A DNA stretch of 64,000 nucleotides from Parapedobacter composti (lineage in GTDB: Bacteria; Bacteroidota; Bacteroidia; Sphingobacteriales; Sphingobacteriaceae), in assembly GCF_900112315.1 (NCBI RefSeq), contig NZ_FOLL01000001.1, forward strand, positions 682,001-746,000. The letters run 5' to 3'. The position numbers and the translations under genes were made by a program. Of this stretch, positions 27,622 through 37,382 are shown one piece after another (position 1 is the stretch's first letter; the number at the start of each line of letters is the position of its first letter). The notes beneath the pieces are model-generated. The model was given only the letters and a program-made list of their open reading frames with translations, did no database searches and was not told the DNA's origin.

Positions 27622-29736
27622 TTATACGTTTATTTTACCTTTGGCCTTTGCAATCACTTCGTCCTGCACATTTTTAGGCGCTTCGGCATAGTGATCGAAT
27701 TCCATGGTAGATGTAGCCCGTCCGGAAGTGATCGTACGCAGTTGCGTAACATATCCAAACATTTCGGAAAGCGGTACCATGGCTTTGATAACCTGTGAAC
27801 CGGCGCGGCTGTCTATACCTTGCAGCTGCCCACGCCGACGGTTCAAGTCGCCCATCACATCACCCATGTTTTCTTCCGGCGTGAGTACCTCAATTTTCAT
27901 GATGGGTTCCATCAATACCGGCCTACATTTAGGAAGCGCCTCACGGAAGGCCGTACGGGCAGCAATTTCAAATGACAGCGAGTCTGAGTCAACCGGGTGG
28001 AAGGAGCCATCTATCAGGCGAACCTTCATGCTTGATAGCGGGTATCCGGCCAAAACACCATTAACCATGGCAGATTCAAATCCTTTCTGTACAGAAGGGA
28101 TATATTCTTTCGGGATGGCACCGCCCACGATTTCATTAACGAACTGCAGTGGCGACTTAACCGCATCCCAGTCTGCATCAACAGGGGAAATAACCACCTG
28201 GATGTCGGCAAACTTACCGCGGCCGCCCGTCTGTTTCTTGTATACCTCGCGGTGCTGCGTAGTACCCGTGATGGATTCTTTGTATGCTACCTGTGGCGCA
28301 CCTTGGTTAACCTCGACTTTGAATTCACGCTTTAAGCGGTCTATCAGGATATCCAGGTGTAACTCTCCCATGCCTGAAATAACCGTTTGTCCGGTTTCTT
28401 CATCGGTCTGTACGCGGAAGGTCGGGTCTTCCTCTGCAAGCTTGCCAAGGGCAATACCCAGTTTATCAACGTCGGCCTGTGTTTTGGGTTCAATTGCCAA
28501 ACCGATCACGGGCTCCGGAAACACCATGGATTCCAGTACGATAGGATGTTTTTCATCGCACAGGGTATCGCCTGTTTTGATGTCTTTGAATCCTACTACG
28601 GCGCCAATATCACCCGCACCGATGTTCGGAATGGGGTTTTGTTTATTGGCGTGCATCTGGAAAATCCGTGAAATCCGTTCTTTGTTGTCTGAACGGCTAT
28701 TGTATACATATGAACCAGCCTCCAGGTTGCCGGAATATACCCGGATGAAGCATAGCCGACCGACAAACGGGTCCGTGGCAATTTTGAATGCCAATGCGGC
28801 AAATGGCTCGCTGGCGTCTGGCTTGCGTGCAATCTCGTTGCCTGTGCGCGGATCTGTACCTTTAACGGCTTCTTGATCTACCGGAGAGGGCAACAGTTCC
28901 ATTACCAGATCCAGCATGGTCTGCACGCCCTTGTTTTTGAATGACGAACCACAGACCATGGGGACAATCGAGTTATCAAGTACAGCCTTACGCAAGGCGT
29001 CCAGTACTTCCCGCTCTGTGATGGAATCCGGGTCATCAAAGAATTTTTCCATTAAAGATTCATCGTAGCTGGCTACGGATTCCAGCAATTTTTCGCGCCA
29101 GTGGGTAACATCTTCCTGCATGTCATCCGGAATAGGCACTTCAGTATAGGTCATTCCCTTATCATGCTCGTTCCAGACAATACCGCGGTTGTTAATAAGA
29201 TCTACCACTCCCTTGAAGTTGTCTTCCGAACCGATGGGCAATTGCAGAGGCACCGCCTCAGCACCTAACATCTCTTTCACTTGCTTCACTACGTTGAGGA
29301 AGTCAGCGCCTGAACGGTCCATTTTATTAACGAAGCCGATACGGGAGACTTTGTAGTTGTCTGCCAAGCGCCAGTTGGTTTCCGACTGCGGTTCAACACC
29401 GTCAACAGCCGAAAATAGGAATACCAAGCCGTCCAACACGCGAAGTGAACGGTTTACTTCTACTGTGAAGTCAACGTGGCCGGGTGTGTCGATAATGTTA
29501 ACGTGGTATTTGTTGCCACGGTAGTTCCAGAACACCGTAGTCGCCGCAGAGGTAATGGTGATGCCGCGTTCTGCTTCTTGCACCATCCAGTCCATGGTGG
29601 ACGCCCCTTCGTGCACTTCGCCGATTTTGTGGTTTACACCAGCGTAATAAAGAATACGCTCGGTGGTCGTGGTTTTACCGGCATCAATGTGTGCAGCAAT
29701 GCCGATATTTCTTGTGTATTTTAAGTCTCTTGCCAT
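27622..29736 (-). CDS. fusA: Elongation factor G
   Basis: A 704-aa translational GTPase. N-terminal G1 [17 protein letters not shown]2-G3 region [20 protein letters not shown] (G4); then domains II-V with the [16 protein letters not shown] and [20 protein letters not shown] segments. It catalyses ribosome translocation. It is in the str operon between rpsG and rpsJ. It is full-length with no oddity seen. Confidence 0.98.
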   Translation of the reverse strand: MARDLKYTRNIGIAAHIDAGKTTTTERILYYAGVNHKIGEVHEGASTMDWMVQEAERGITITSAATTVFWNYRGNKYHVNIIDTPGHVDFTVEVNRSLRVLDGLVFLFSAVDGVEPQSETNWRLADNYKVSRIGFVNKMDRSGADFLNVVKQVKEMLGAEAVPLQLPIGSEDNFKGVVDLINNRGIVWNEHDKGMTYTEVPIPDDMQEDVTHWREKLLESVASYDESLMEKFFDDPDSITEREVLDALRKAVLDNSIVPMVCGSSFKNKGVQTMLDLVMELLPSPVDQEAVKGTDPRTGNEIARKPDASEPFAALAFKIATDPFVGRLCFIRVYSGNLEAGSYVYNSRSDNKERISRIFQMHANKQNPIPNIGAGDIGAVVGFKDIKTGDTLCDEKHPIVLESMVFPEPVIGLAIEPKTQADVDKLGIALGKLAEEDPTFRVQTDEETGQTVISGMGELHLDILIDRLKREFKVEVNQGAPQVAYKESITGTTQHREVYKKQTGGRGKFADIQVVISPVDADWDAVKSPLQFVNEIVGGAIPKEYIPSVQKGFESAMVNGVLAGYPLSSMKVRLIDGSFHPVDSDSLSFEIAARTAFREALPKCRPVLMEPIMKIEVLTPEENMGDVMGDLNRRRGQLQGIDSRAGSQVIKAMVPLSEMFGYVTQLRTITSGRATSTMEFDHYAEAPKNVQDEVIAKAKGKINV

Positions 29737-29828
29737 GTCTTATCTTGTTGTCATAAAAAAATCACACCGATTATCCCGGATGTTAAATTTCCTTCAAATC
29801 GGTGTAATTTCATGGGCTGCTGTTGAAT

Positions 29829-30296
29829 TTAGAACCTGAAATGAGAGAATGCTTTATTGGCCTCTGCCATCCGGTGAGTGTCTTCTTTCTTCTTCACCGC
29901 TGCGCCTTCACCCTTAGATGCCGAAATGATTTCAGCGGCCAGCTTCTCATACATGGTCTTTTCGCCACGTTTGCGGGCAAAGCTGATTAACCATTTCATG
30001 CCCAGGGAGATCTTGCGCTCCGGGCGTACCTCTGTCGGTACCTGGAAGTTGGCTCCGCCTACGCGGCGTGATTTGACTTCAACGGAAGGCATCACGTTGT
30101 TCAGCGCTTTTTTCCAGGTGTCCAAACCGTTTTCATTGGTTTTCTTTTCAACCAATTCCATCGATTTGTAAAATATATTATAGGCAAGTGATTTCTTGCC
30201 ATCAATCATCATGTTGTTTACGAAACGGGTTACCTGAACATCATTAAACTTCGGATCAGGTAAAATGATTCTTTTCTTGGGCTTCGACTTTCTCAT
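29829..30296 (-). CDS. rpsG: 30S ribosomal protein S7
   Basis: A 155-aa protein: [60 protein letters not shown] and [20 protein letters not shown]. It nucleates the 30S head. The order rpsL (18 bp gap), rpsG, fusA is the conserved str operon. Confidence 0.97.
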   Translation of the reverse strand: MRKSKPKKRIILPDPKFNDVQVTRFVNNMMIDGKKSLAYNIFYKSMELVEKKTNENGLDTWKKALNNVMPSVEVKSRRVGGANFQVPTEVRPERKISLGMKWLISFARKRGEKTMYEKLAAEIISASKGEGAAVKKKEDTHRMAEANKAFSHFRF

Positions 30297-30314
30297 CTTC
30301 TATCCTCCGTTTAA

Positions 30315-30722
30315 TTATTTTTTACCTTTAGTGGGAGCTGCTGCCTGTCCCGGTTTCGGACGCTTGGTTCCGTATTTTGAACGACGTTGGTTACGCCCAG
30401 CTACACCGGAGGTATCCAGGGCCCCGCGGATGATGTGGTAACGGACACCGGGTAGGTCTTTCACCCGCCCGCCGCGAATCAACACGATGGAGTGTTCCTG
30501 CAGGTTGTGGCCTTCGCCGGGGATGTATGCGTTTACCTCTTTGCCATTGGTAAGGCGCACACGGGCCACTTTACGCATTGCTGAGTTGGGTTTTTTAGGG
30601 GTAGTGGTATACACGCGTGTGCATACGCCTCTTCGCTGTGGACAGCTGTCCAACGCTGGAGATTTACTCTTTTCCTCCAGAGCTACTCTACCTTTTCTAA
30701 CTAATTGTTGAATAGTAGGCAT
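30315..30722 (-). CDS. rpsL: 30S ribosomal protein S12
   Basis: A 135-aa protein with [20 protein letters not shown] and [20 protein letters not shown]; the PNSAMRK loop contains the streptomycin-sensitivity Lys. It is the first gene of the str operon. A Bacteroidota promoter precedes it at 30770-30800. Confidence 0.97.
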   Translation of the reverse strand: MPTIQQLVRKGRVALEEKSKSPALDSCPQRRGVCTRVYTTTPKKPNSAMRKVARVRLTNGKEVNAYIPGEGHNLQEHSIVLIRGGRVKDLPGVRYHIIRGALDTSGVAGRNQRRSKYGTKRPKPGQAAAPTKGKK

Positions 30723-30769
30723 TTACAGTTTTTAATTTTTGCTTTTATCCTATATTTATTTAAGGACGG

Positions 30770-30800
30770 CAAAGGTAGGTAGATTATTTTTGATTATCAA
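30770..30800 (-). promoter_or_regulatory. Promoter of the str operon
   Basis: On the minus strand TTG (complement of CAA 30798-30800) and TACCTTTG (complement of CAAAGGTA 30770-30777) are 20 nt apart, matching the -33/-7 pattern, 48 nt upstream of rpsL. Confidence 0.75.
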
Positions 30801-30834
30801 GGGGTTTGGTGAAAAATCTGATGCCGGGAAACGG

Positions 30835-30902
30835 AAAAGGCCCCGAGTGGAGCCTTTTGATTGGTGGAGCCAAAGATACAAAACTCGAACTCTTTTTTGG
30901 AA
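30835..30902. other. Hairpin and tRNA/tmRNA-3'-end-like sequence at the island edge
   Basis: AAAAGGC (30835-30841) / GCCTTTT (30852-30858) can form a stem. Immediately to the right, the minus strand reads GAGTTCGAG ... GGCTCCACCA (30864-30895), which resembles the T loop and CCA end of a tRNA or tmRNA, but the T stem does not close. It sits exactly where the composition drops to AT-rich DNA, so it may be an attachment-site remnant. No functional tRNA is claimed. Confidence 0.3.
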
Positions 30903-31022
30903 GATTTACGGAAAATAAACCAATTAAAGGACAGTCCGTACCAATCTGATATATTCGTGGAAAAGGTCAATAAACATAAACAGTACCAAATTCTTACGAA
31001 AGTAGGAAAACTTAAAAGATGA

Positions 31023-34000
31023 TTATTTTTTATTTTTATTCGTTTTCAATTGCTGAATATAACTACCTCTATTATTTTTTGTGATTGCACCCATATCCAC
31101 TTTTATTTTTGAGAGTACATCTAACCACTTTTTATCGAGGTAAGGGTCATTATTTCTTAACTTGTAATACGATAGAACTTTAAGGAATGAAAGGTCTTTA
31201 ATATACTTCTTTTTTGAATTTTCTATAAACTCCTCGACTACTTTCGGATAATTAGTGCCTCTTATATCTGCATATATGAATACCGATATGAACTTTTCTA
31301 ACTCACTTATTTTGGAATTTGAAAGGTCATCTTTGATTTTTGTACTCAAAATTGGTCTAATCTTTTGTGTTCCCATCCATTCATACAATACAACTTGGTG
31401 GATTAGTGGTAAAACCTTTATAAACAAATTAAAACTAATGTTTTTCGGAAAGTTATCGGGAACTTTCTTGTTGTTTTCATAATAAAAAAGAAGAGAGTCT
31501 CTATATATCATAAGAAATGAAATAGAGCTGACTAAAACCTGCTTATAGAAATTATACTTCAATTTATAATCATCTATATCTTCACTGTTTTTCAAAACAA
31601 CAGATGATAATTTTAGTACGAGGTCTAAATTCTTTTTAGAATCTAACGTTACATTTTTTTCCTCTACCTCTTTAATTGTTGGGCTACTTGCTAACTTATT
31701 GTCTAAAATACCCTCTAACTGTTTTTCATCAATCTTCTTAACCTTTTTCTCATCTATTTTAAATGCTAACAGGTTTGAACTCTTAGGCTCTAAAACATGG
31801 TCTACTTTTTCGTAGTTTTCGATTATGTCTTGATTGATAGCATCGTAACTATGCATTAATTTTCTCGATATATAATTTAGAATATCGACATCATCTCTTT
31901 TTAGACCAGTGTAATAAGATATCTCTTCGATATAATTTAAATAGTTCTCATCGGTAAAGACAAAATCTTTGAAATCTTTGAAATAGTCAAAAGCTAACGC
32001 TAAAAAGAAATGGAAATAAAAAGCAGATTTAAACGTGAGATTATTTTCATCGTCCAAATAAAGAATACCTCTGTTAATAAAATCTTCAAGAACTTTTACT
32101 GGTTGAATTTCCGCTCGGCTGGATATATATTTTTCAAAGAACGAACAGGCGGAGCTATACTTTACTCGATAACTGGACTTAGCATCCCCCTCATCATGCA
32201 TATATTTCGCAAAGCATGCCAGTAATCTCTTTTTGTTATGGAAATCAAAAGTATCACTATAAATGTTTTCAATTTTAGTTTTTTCCAAGATGTTCTCAAC
32301 GAAAAGTTCTACTAACACAGACTTATTAATAGGTTTCTTTTCTTGTTTTTCAAATATCCACAAAAATAGTGTAATAGATAGTGGGTTTTTAGGCAATCCG
32401 AAGTCGGTAAAACTCTTTATTAAGGATTGCATTTTATCTTGTAGGTCTATTTGTTTATTCGCAAACCACTTTTTTATTAATTCCTTGATATGTTTGGTTT
32501 TAAAATTTTGAATAAAAACGTATTCAAAATTTTTTGTTAGCTTTTCTATCAACAGTTCCTCTGGAATTATGTTTTCAAACGCCTGAGTTGCTGTCAAAAC
32601 AACTTGTATGTTTTTAAATTTCTCAACTACCTCTAAGAGGTTCTGGTATTTGCTTTCTCCGTTTTGTTTGAAATTATCTACTATTAATATAAACTTATTT
32701 GATTCTATGAAATTTTGAATATCTGAACTCGATACCCCGCAATTAAATCTAACAATTTTCGTAATATTGTCAGTCAAGTCAGCATAGTCAATCAGCACGG
32801 GGATTTTTTGTAACTTTTGAAAACTATTAAGAGCATCAATAAAAATCTTATCAATTAAAATTGTTTTACCAGACTCCTTTTGACCTAAGATAAGAAAGTT
32901 CTTATTCGATGAAATTATGTCGTCAATCTTGTATATAGTTTCATCATCGCTTTCGCCCAATGAATTTGATATAGAAGGTTCGACAAATAGGTTTTCAATG
33001 GTACAAGGAATATCAGTGTAGCTATTAGATAATAAAATATGGTTATTTAATGGCTCAACCTTCGTCTCTTTTAAATGGTTTATTATTTGAAAGGTCTTTT
33101 CATTTTTAAGTATTTCTTCTGTCTTTGGAAGATTATATATGACTTTGCCATCTGCATGCCCTACATCTGCATTAGGAACAAATTTCTTATGAAATGGTAA
33201 GTATTTTCTAAAGTATGTCGTTACTCTGTCATTCTTTCTATATTCAATGATAGAATATCCATTTGCAAATCTTTGTGAATCGATATAATCCCCTATGGTG
33301 GAGCTGGCTTGAGATGTGTACAGATTTCCGTATAAATTCGTGGTATTCTCCGCATCATTTTCATGAACATGTCCTACAAGAAGAATGTCGTAATATTTGC
33401 CGAGAAGTGCCTTACAATCTTTCTTGTCAAAATCATTTAGAAAATCAAGAGGATGATGAACTACGGCAATTTTTATTTCCGTGTTCTCGATTTTCATCAA
33501 GGAATTTGTTATTTGTTTCCGTCCCAATAAAAGATTACCCTTATCACTATCATCATAACATAGGAAAGAGCTATTAAAACATGAAATACCGATATTTCTT
33601 TGAGGTGTGTTCAGTAAGAAAGAGTACTCGAAGTTTGAATATTCTAATGCTAAATCATTGTATTTTTGATAAAAGTCGTATTCCCAGTCTTTGTACCTGA
33701 CTAATCTCGCTAAAGATACTTTGTTCTTATAATTGCTTTCAATAAAGCCGTCTAAGCTATCTGATGAATTTATTGAACCAATTATACCTCTATGGGAGTA
33801 TATGTCAACTTTTGAACGTTCAACTTCATGGTTTCCGGGGACAATAAATATTTTTCCGCTCAACTTTGGGAAAAATGTAATCAGTTGATTGATAAAAACT
33901 TCCTCAAACCTCTCATAAGGATTGTCATTCTCATTGAAAGCAGCCCCTCCCTTATCTATTAAATCCCCTGATATAATAAAGACAATATTGTCGTCGTCAG

Positions 34001-34112
34001 GACTTATTTGGTCTATCAAATCTAAAAAGAAAGCTTCTAATAATTTTTCCTTTTCAAAAGATAAAGGAAAGCTCTCCATATGAAAATCTGAAACATGTAT
34101 TATTTTTACCAT
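31023..34112 (-). CDS. Metallophosphoesterase fused to a STAND-like P-loop NTPase
   Basis: A 1029-aa protein. The N-terminal ~300 aa carry calcineurin-like metal motifs: HVSDFHMESF, IISGDLID, VPGNHEVE, VVHHPLDF, VGHVHEND. The middle has a Walker A, LGQKESGKTILIDKIF (~410-425), and a following FILIVDNFKQ-type Walker B, then a winged/helical region. The C-terminal half is helical with no recognised fold. NTPase-sensor plus nuclease or phosphoesterase domain is the layout of many STAND antiphage proteins. It is AT-rich, alone, and at the ICE edge. I infer a defence role; a repair or signalling role is possible. Confidence 0.8.
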   Translation of the reverse strand: MVKIIHVSDFHMESFPLSFEKEKLLEAFFLDLIDQISPDDDNIVFIISGDLIDKGGAAFNENDNPYERFEEVFINQLITFFPKLSGKIFIVPGNHEVERSKVDIYSHRGIIGSINSSDSLDGFIESNYKNKVSLARLVRYKDWEYDFYQKYNDLALEYSNFEYSFLLNTPQRNIGISCFNSSFLCYDDSDKGNLLLGRKQITNSLMKIENTEIKIAVVHHPLDFLNDFDKKDCKALLGKYYDILLVGHVHENDAENTTNLYGNLYTSQASSTIGDYIDSQRFANGYSIIEYRKNDRVTTYFRKYLPFHKKFVPNADVGHADGKVIYNLPKTEEILKNEKTFQIINHLKETKVEPLNNHILLSNSYTDIPCTIENLFVEPSISNSLGESDDETIYKIDDIISSNKNFLILGQKESGKTILIDKIFIDALNSFQKLQKIPVLIDYADLTDNITKIVRFNCGVSSSDIQNFIESNKFILIVDNFKQNGESKYQNLLEVVEKFKNIQVVLTATQAFENIIPEELLIEKLTKNFEYVFIQNFKTKHIKELIKKWFANKQIDLQDKMQSLIKSFTDFGLPKNPLSITLFLWIFEKQEKKPINKSVLVELFVENILEKTKIENIYSDTFDFHNKKRLLACFAKYMHDEGDAKSSYRVKYSSACSFFEKYISSRAEIQPVKVLEDFINRGILYLDDENNLTFKSAFYFHFFLALAFDYFKDFKDFVFTDENYLNYIEEISYYTGLKRDDVDILNYISRKLMHSYDAINQDIIENYEKVDHVLEPKSSNLLAFKIDEKKVKKIDEKQLEGILDNKLASSPTIKEVEEKNVTLDSKKNLDLVLKLSSVVLKNSEDIDDYKLKYNFYKQVLVSSISFLMIYRDSLLFYYENNKKVPDNFPKNISFNLFIKVLPLIHQVVLYEWMGTQKIRPILSTKIKDDLSNSKISELEKFISVFIYADIRGTNYPKVVEEFIENSKKKYIKDLSFLKVLSYYKLRNNDPYLDKKWLDVLSKIKVDMGAITKNNRGSYIQQLKTNKNKK

Positions 34113-34350
34113 TTATAATCTATCTGGTTGATTCTTAGAAATTGACTCTTACGTTGGCACAATTTACGAATTTTGATGACATAAATATACTTTGGCGTCC
34201 AATTGTTCGAGTATTAGATTTCCCCATCTGTTATCTGCCACTCGTTCTGAACAAAATCTTTCCCAACTTCGTCCTGTCTCATGAAAAAAGCTCGGTACTA
34301 ATCGCAAACTTTGCGAAGGCATATTGGCTTCATTTTAAACCTTTAGTATT

Positions 34351-35199
34351 ATGAGACACCTATTACACAAAATAGTCTCCGACATACAGAAACAGGAGCG
34401 AAAAGTGTCCGTCGAGGCTTCGGGTTTTATGGACGAGGCTTACGGGATGACAATCTATCTGAAAGAGCTACTTGGAGATATCAAAGAAGATATAATAAAC
34501 GAGGGCTTCAAGACAATCGAAGACGAAATACTTTTCTTTAAACAGATAAAGCCTATCGTTCTTGGTAAACTCATTTATTACAACAAAGTATTCAGGATAG
34601 AAACTGCCTGCCCCGCAAGCAACGGAAATATCTATGAAAATTATTTTGCCATGCACCTGCGGGAGCTCAAAAAAGAATACACGGAGCATGTCTGCAATTC
34701 CGACTTCTACCGCTACTACCGCTCTGGCAGAACCGACCGAGACGAACAGTATTTTACGCTTGGAAAAATCAACTGCTATGACGGGCTGAACAGCTTCGTG
34801 TTTGAAATCGACACCAAGTTTTCGACCTATTTTGATTACAAGGTTGCGAAAATCATCGCCAACGAATTAGTCTATAATTATCTGACAACCAAACTAAGCC
34901 CCGAACAAAACCCCGATGTCCTGCTACAACAGGAGGATACAAAGGACTTCTTTTGGACACAGACAAAAAATGCCCTTATCGAATTGATTTATGCACTCTA
35001 CGCCTGCGATGCCATTTCACACGGGAAAATAGGCATTCGCAAAATCAGCATGGTTTTCCAAATCCTGTTCCGTGTCTCCCTTAATGACATACATAACAGC
35101 TTCCACCGGATGAAAACCCGTGCAGGCTCACGGACGTTGTTTTTAGACCAACTCAAATACAGCTTAGAGGAATATATGGACAGGGAAGACAACCTATAG
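34351..35199 (+). CDS. RteC-family protein, divergent copy
   Basis: A 282-aa protein of the RteC type known from CTnDOT, where RteC activates the excision genes. Shared features with the other copies here include EILFFKQIKPIVLGKLIYYN, DYKVAKIIANELVYNYL and ALIELIYALYAC. It is less like the other three copies than they are to each other. It precedes the HTH, DUF3945 and topoisomerase genes, so it is in the position of an ICE regulatory gene. The DNA-binding mode is not visible from sequence. Confidence 0.85.
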   Translation: MRHLLHKIVSDIQKQERKVSVEASGFMDEAYGMTIYLKELLGDIKEDIINEGFKTIEDEILFFKQIKPIVLGKLIYYNKVFRIETACPASNGNIYENYFAMHLRELKKEYTEHVCNSDFYRYYRSGRTDRDEQYFTLGKINCYDGLNSFVFEIDTKFSTYFDYKVAKIIANELVYNYLTTKLSPEQNPDVLLQQEDTKDFFWTQTKNALIELIYALYACDAISHGKIGIRKISMVFQILFRVSLNDIHNSFHRMKTRAGSRTLFLDQLKYSLEEYMDREDNL

Positions 35200-35461
35200 T
35201 ATTTGTGCTCTCTTACAATCAATAAGGACAGCATCACCCGGTGCTGTCCTTTTTTTGCCCATTTGCCTATGTGTGTCTATCGGCAAATCCATTGAATTGG
35301 AATCCGACCGATTGACAAAAGGTGTGAAAAGCCCTATAAAACAGCACTTTGCTCCAATTGTAAAAAATGAAAAAAGTGCCTTTTTGATAGACACGTATCG
35401 GACGACAGCCTCCGCCAATCACTCCAATTTTGGGGTGTTAGAAATCATTAAAAGTATTGTT

Positions 35462-35797
35462 ATGAACATCGACAGAATGGAATTTATCGCATGGATGGAA
35501 CGTATCATGGAGCGTTTTGATATCCTGAAAGAGTACGTCCTAAACATCAAGAAAGAACGGCAGAGCATAGACGGCGAGGAATTATTGGACAACCAAGACC
35601 TGCTCCTCATGCTGAAAATCAGCCACCGTTCCCTGCAACGATACCGCTCCACGGGCAAGCTGCCGTATTACACCATCAGTGGAAAGCTCTACTACAAACT
35701 ATCGGATGTGCACCAGTTCATTCGGGAAAGTTTCAAAGCCCCCATAAGGCGTACCAAAGAAAATCCCAGACAAACACCGCCGTCCAAGGACGGGTAA
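35462..35797 (+). CDS. MerR/excisionase-type HTH protein
   Basis: A 111-aa protein. A helical N-terminus (MEFIAWMERIMERFDILKEY) precedes a winged HTH of the PF12728 type: LLDNQDLLLMLKISHRSLQR, STGKLPYYTISGKLYYKLSD, VHQFIRESF. I chose ATG 35462 because the homologous part begins MNIDRMEF; the more distal 35255 start adds unrelated residues. This is a common ICE gene that may act as an excision or transfer regulator. Confidence 0.8.
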   Translation: MNIDRMEFIAWMERIMERFDILKEYVLNIKKERQSIDGEELLDNQDLLLMLKISHRSLQRYRSTGKLPYYTISGKLYYKLSDVHQFIRESFKAPIRRTKENPRQTPPSKDG

Positions 35798-35857
35798 ACA
35801 GGCTGGGTATCTACACGGATTACTTTCGGAGAATGTAAATTTTAAATAATCAATATC

Positions 35858-37279
35858 ATGAGCGAACAGACAAATGAAAATCCACAGCAATATCCCGAAC
35901 AGCTTTCGGATGTGCTGTTGGTGATGGATAAGGAGAAAAAGAAAATCCAAGCCGTCACGGGTGTTGACGAAAACGGCAATCTGAAAACCGTTGATGCCAC
36001 CAAGAAAAACCAAAGCCAATTTATGCGAGTGGACAGAGCCGGAGATTTGTTTACAAATTTCTTCTCCAACTTTTGGCGACAGCTTAAAGACCCGACCCAT
36101 TTCTCATTTTTCAAAGTACCTGCAAAGGAAGCGGTAGAAACCGCCAAAGAAATGCAGAAACAGGTCGATGCCCCCACCAAAGAGGGCGAGGCTGTTATGG
36201 CAAAGCATGAGGTCAAAGAGCCAAAAGAGCAACAACAGGAAACCAAAAAGGATGTGCAAGCGCCACAAGCACCGGAAAAAAGCGAATACCGCTATAAGGC
36301 GGAAGATGTGGACTGGAATTATTTAGCGCAATTTGGGATAAACAAAGAGCGGCTTGAAAAAGACGGTCAGTTGGATTTGCTGTTAAAGGGCTATAAGACC
36401 AATAAGGTATATCCCACAAGTGTCAATTTCGGTGCGGTTATCATGCGCTCGGATGCAAGGCTCGGTTTCCAAGACGGTGAAGACGGAAAACCTGTACTTA
36501 TGATGTATGGTGTACGCCACGAACCCAACCTCAAAGCCCCTTTCTTTGGTCACGAGTTTACCAAAGAGGACAGGGAAAACCTGCTCAAAACCGGAAACAT
36601 GGGGCGTATGGTGGAATTGACCAACCGCAAGACAGGCGAAAAGATACCGTCCATTATCAGTATCGACCACCTAACGAATGAGGTTATCGCATTCCGGCAG
36701 GACAGGATAAAAGTACCCGATGAGATTAAGGGCGTAAAGCTAAGCGAGGAACAGAAACAGGATTTGAAAGATGGGAAAGCCATTTATTTAGAGGGGTTGG
36801 ATTTTAAGAACAGTACGAACAAAAATGCCCATGTGCAGTTCAACGCCGACAAAAAATATACGGAGTTTCTCTTTGGTGATAAAGCCCCCAAACAGACACA
36901 GGAAAACGACCCGAAATACTACCGTGGCAAAACGTTCTCCGATGAACAATACAAGCAACTCACCGAGGGCAAGACGATTTACGTTTCGGATTTCAAGGAT
37001 GGAAAAGGAAACCCGTATAAAGGATATGTCACGCTTAACAAAGAGACGGGAAATTGTGATTTCAGCTTTAAAAACCCCAATGCGTTGAAAAATAAGGCAC
37101 AGCCTACCGAGGCGCACAAAACACAGGTTGCCGTAAACTCCAACGGGAAAACCAACGAGGCTACCAAGAACATCAACGAGCCTCTGAAACCGGAGCAACA
37201 AAAGCCGAAAAATCAAACACAACAGCAACGGCAGAATGAACACAACCGTCCGGCTAAATCCAAAGGGGTAAGGAGATAA
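35858..37279 (+). CDS. DUF3945-domain conjugative-element protein
   Basis: A 473-aa hydrophilic protein. It includes the segment DVLLVMDKEKKKIQAVTGVD near the start, a middle with repeated DUF3945-like units (PDEIKGVKLSEEQKQDLKDG, and again FSDEQYKQLTEGKTIYVSDF) and a Gln/Lys-rich tail. Proteins of this domain are routinely found next to topoisomerase III in Bacteroidota conjugative elements. The function is unknown. Confidence 0.8.
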   Translation: MSEQTNENPQQYPEQLSDVLLVMDKEKKKIQAVTGVDENGNLKTVDATKKNQSQFMRVDRAGDLFTNFFSNFWRQLKDPTHFSFFKVPAKEAVETAKEMQKQVDAPTKEGEAVMAKHEVKEPKEQQQETKKDVQAPQAPEKSEYRYKAEDVDWNYLAQFGINKERLEKDGQLDLLLKGYKTNKVYPTSVNFGAVIMRSDARLGFQDGEDGKPVLMMYGVRHEPNLKAPFFGHEFTKEDRENLLKTGNMGRMVELTNRKTGEKIPSIISIDHLTNEVIAFRQDRIKVPDEIKGVKLSEEQKQDLKDGKAIYLEGLDFKNSTNKNAHVQFNADKKYTEFLFGDKAPKQTQENDPKYYRGKTFSDEQYKQLTEGKTIYVSDFKDGKGNPYKGYVTLNKETGNCDFSFKNPNALKNKAQPTEAHKTQVAVNSNGKTNEATKNINEPLKPEQQKPKNQTQQQRQNEHNRPAKSKGVRR

Positions 37280-37382
37280 CACCATTAAAAAAACATTTCT
37301 CTTTGGAAATCCCCTCTCACAGAAAACGGAGGGGTTTCTCAAAGAGAAATCTAACATTCAACCATTCAAATGAGATAGTATT

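Noticed and set aside
27704-28876. A 390-codon open frame antisense to fusA.
   Set aside because: It is a shadow of the highly biased EF-G gene.
30858-30902. A complete tRNA or tmRNA.
   Set aside because: Only a 3'-end-like segment is visible, with no closing T stem, anticodon or D arm.
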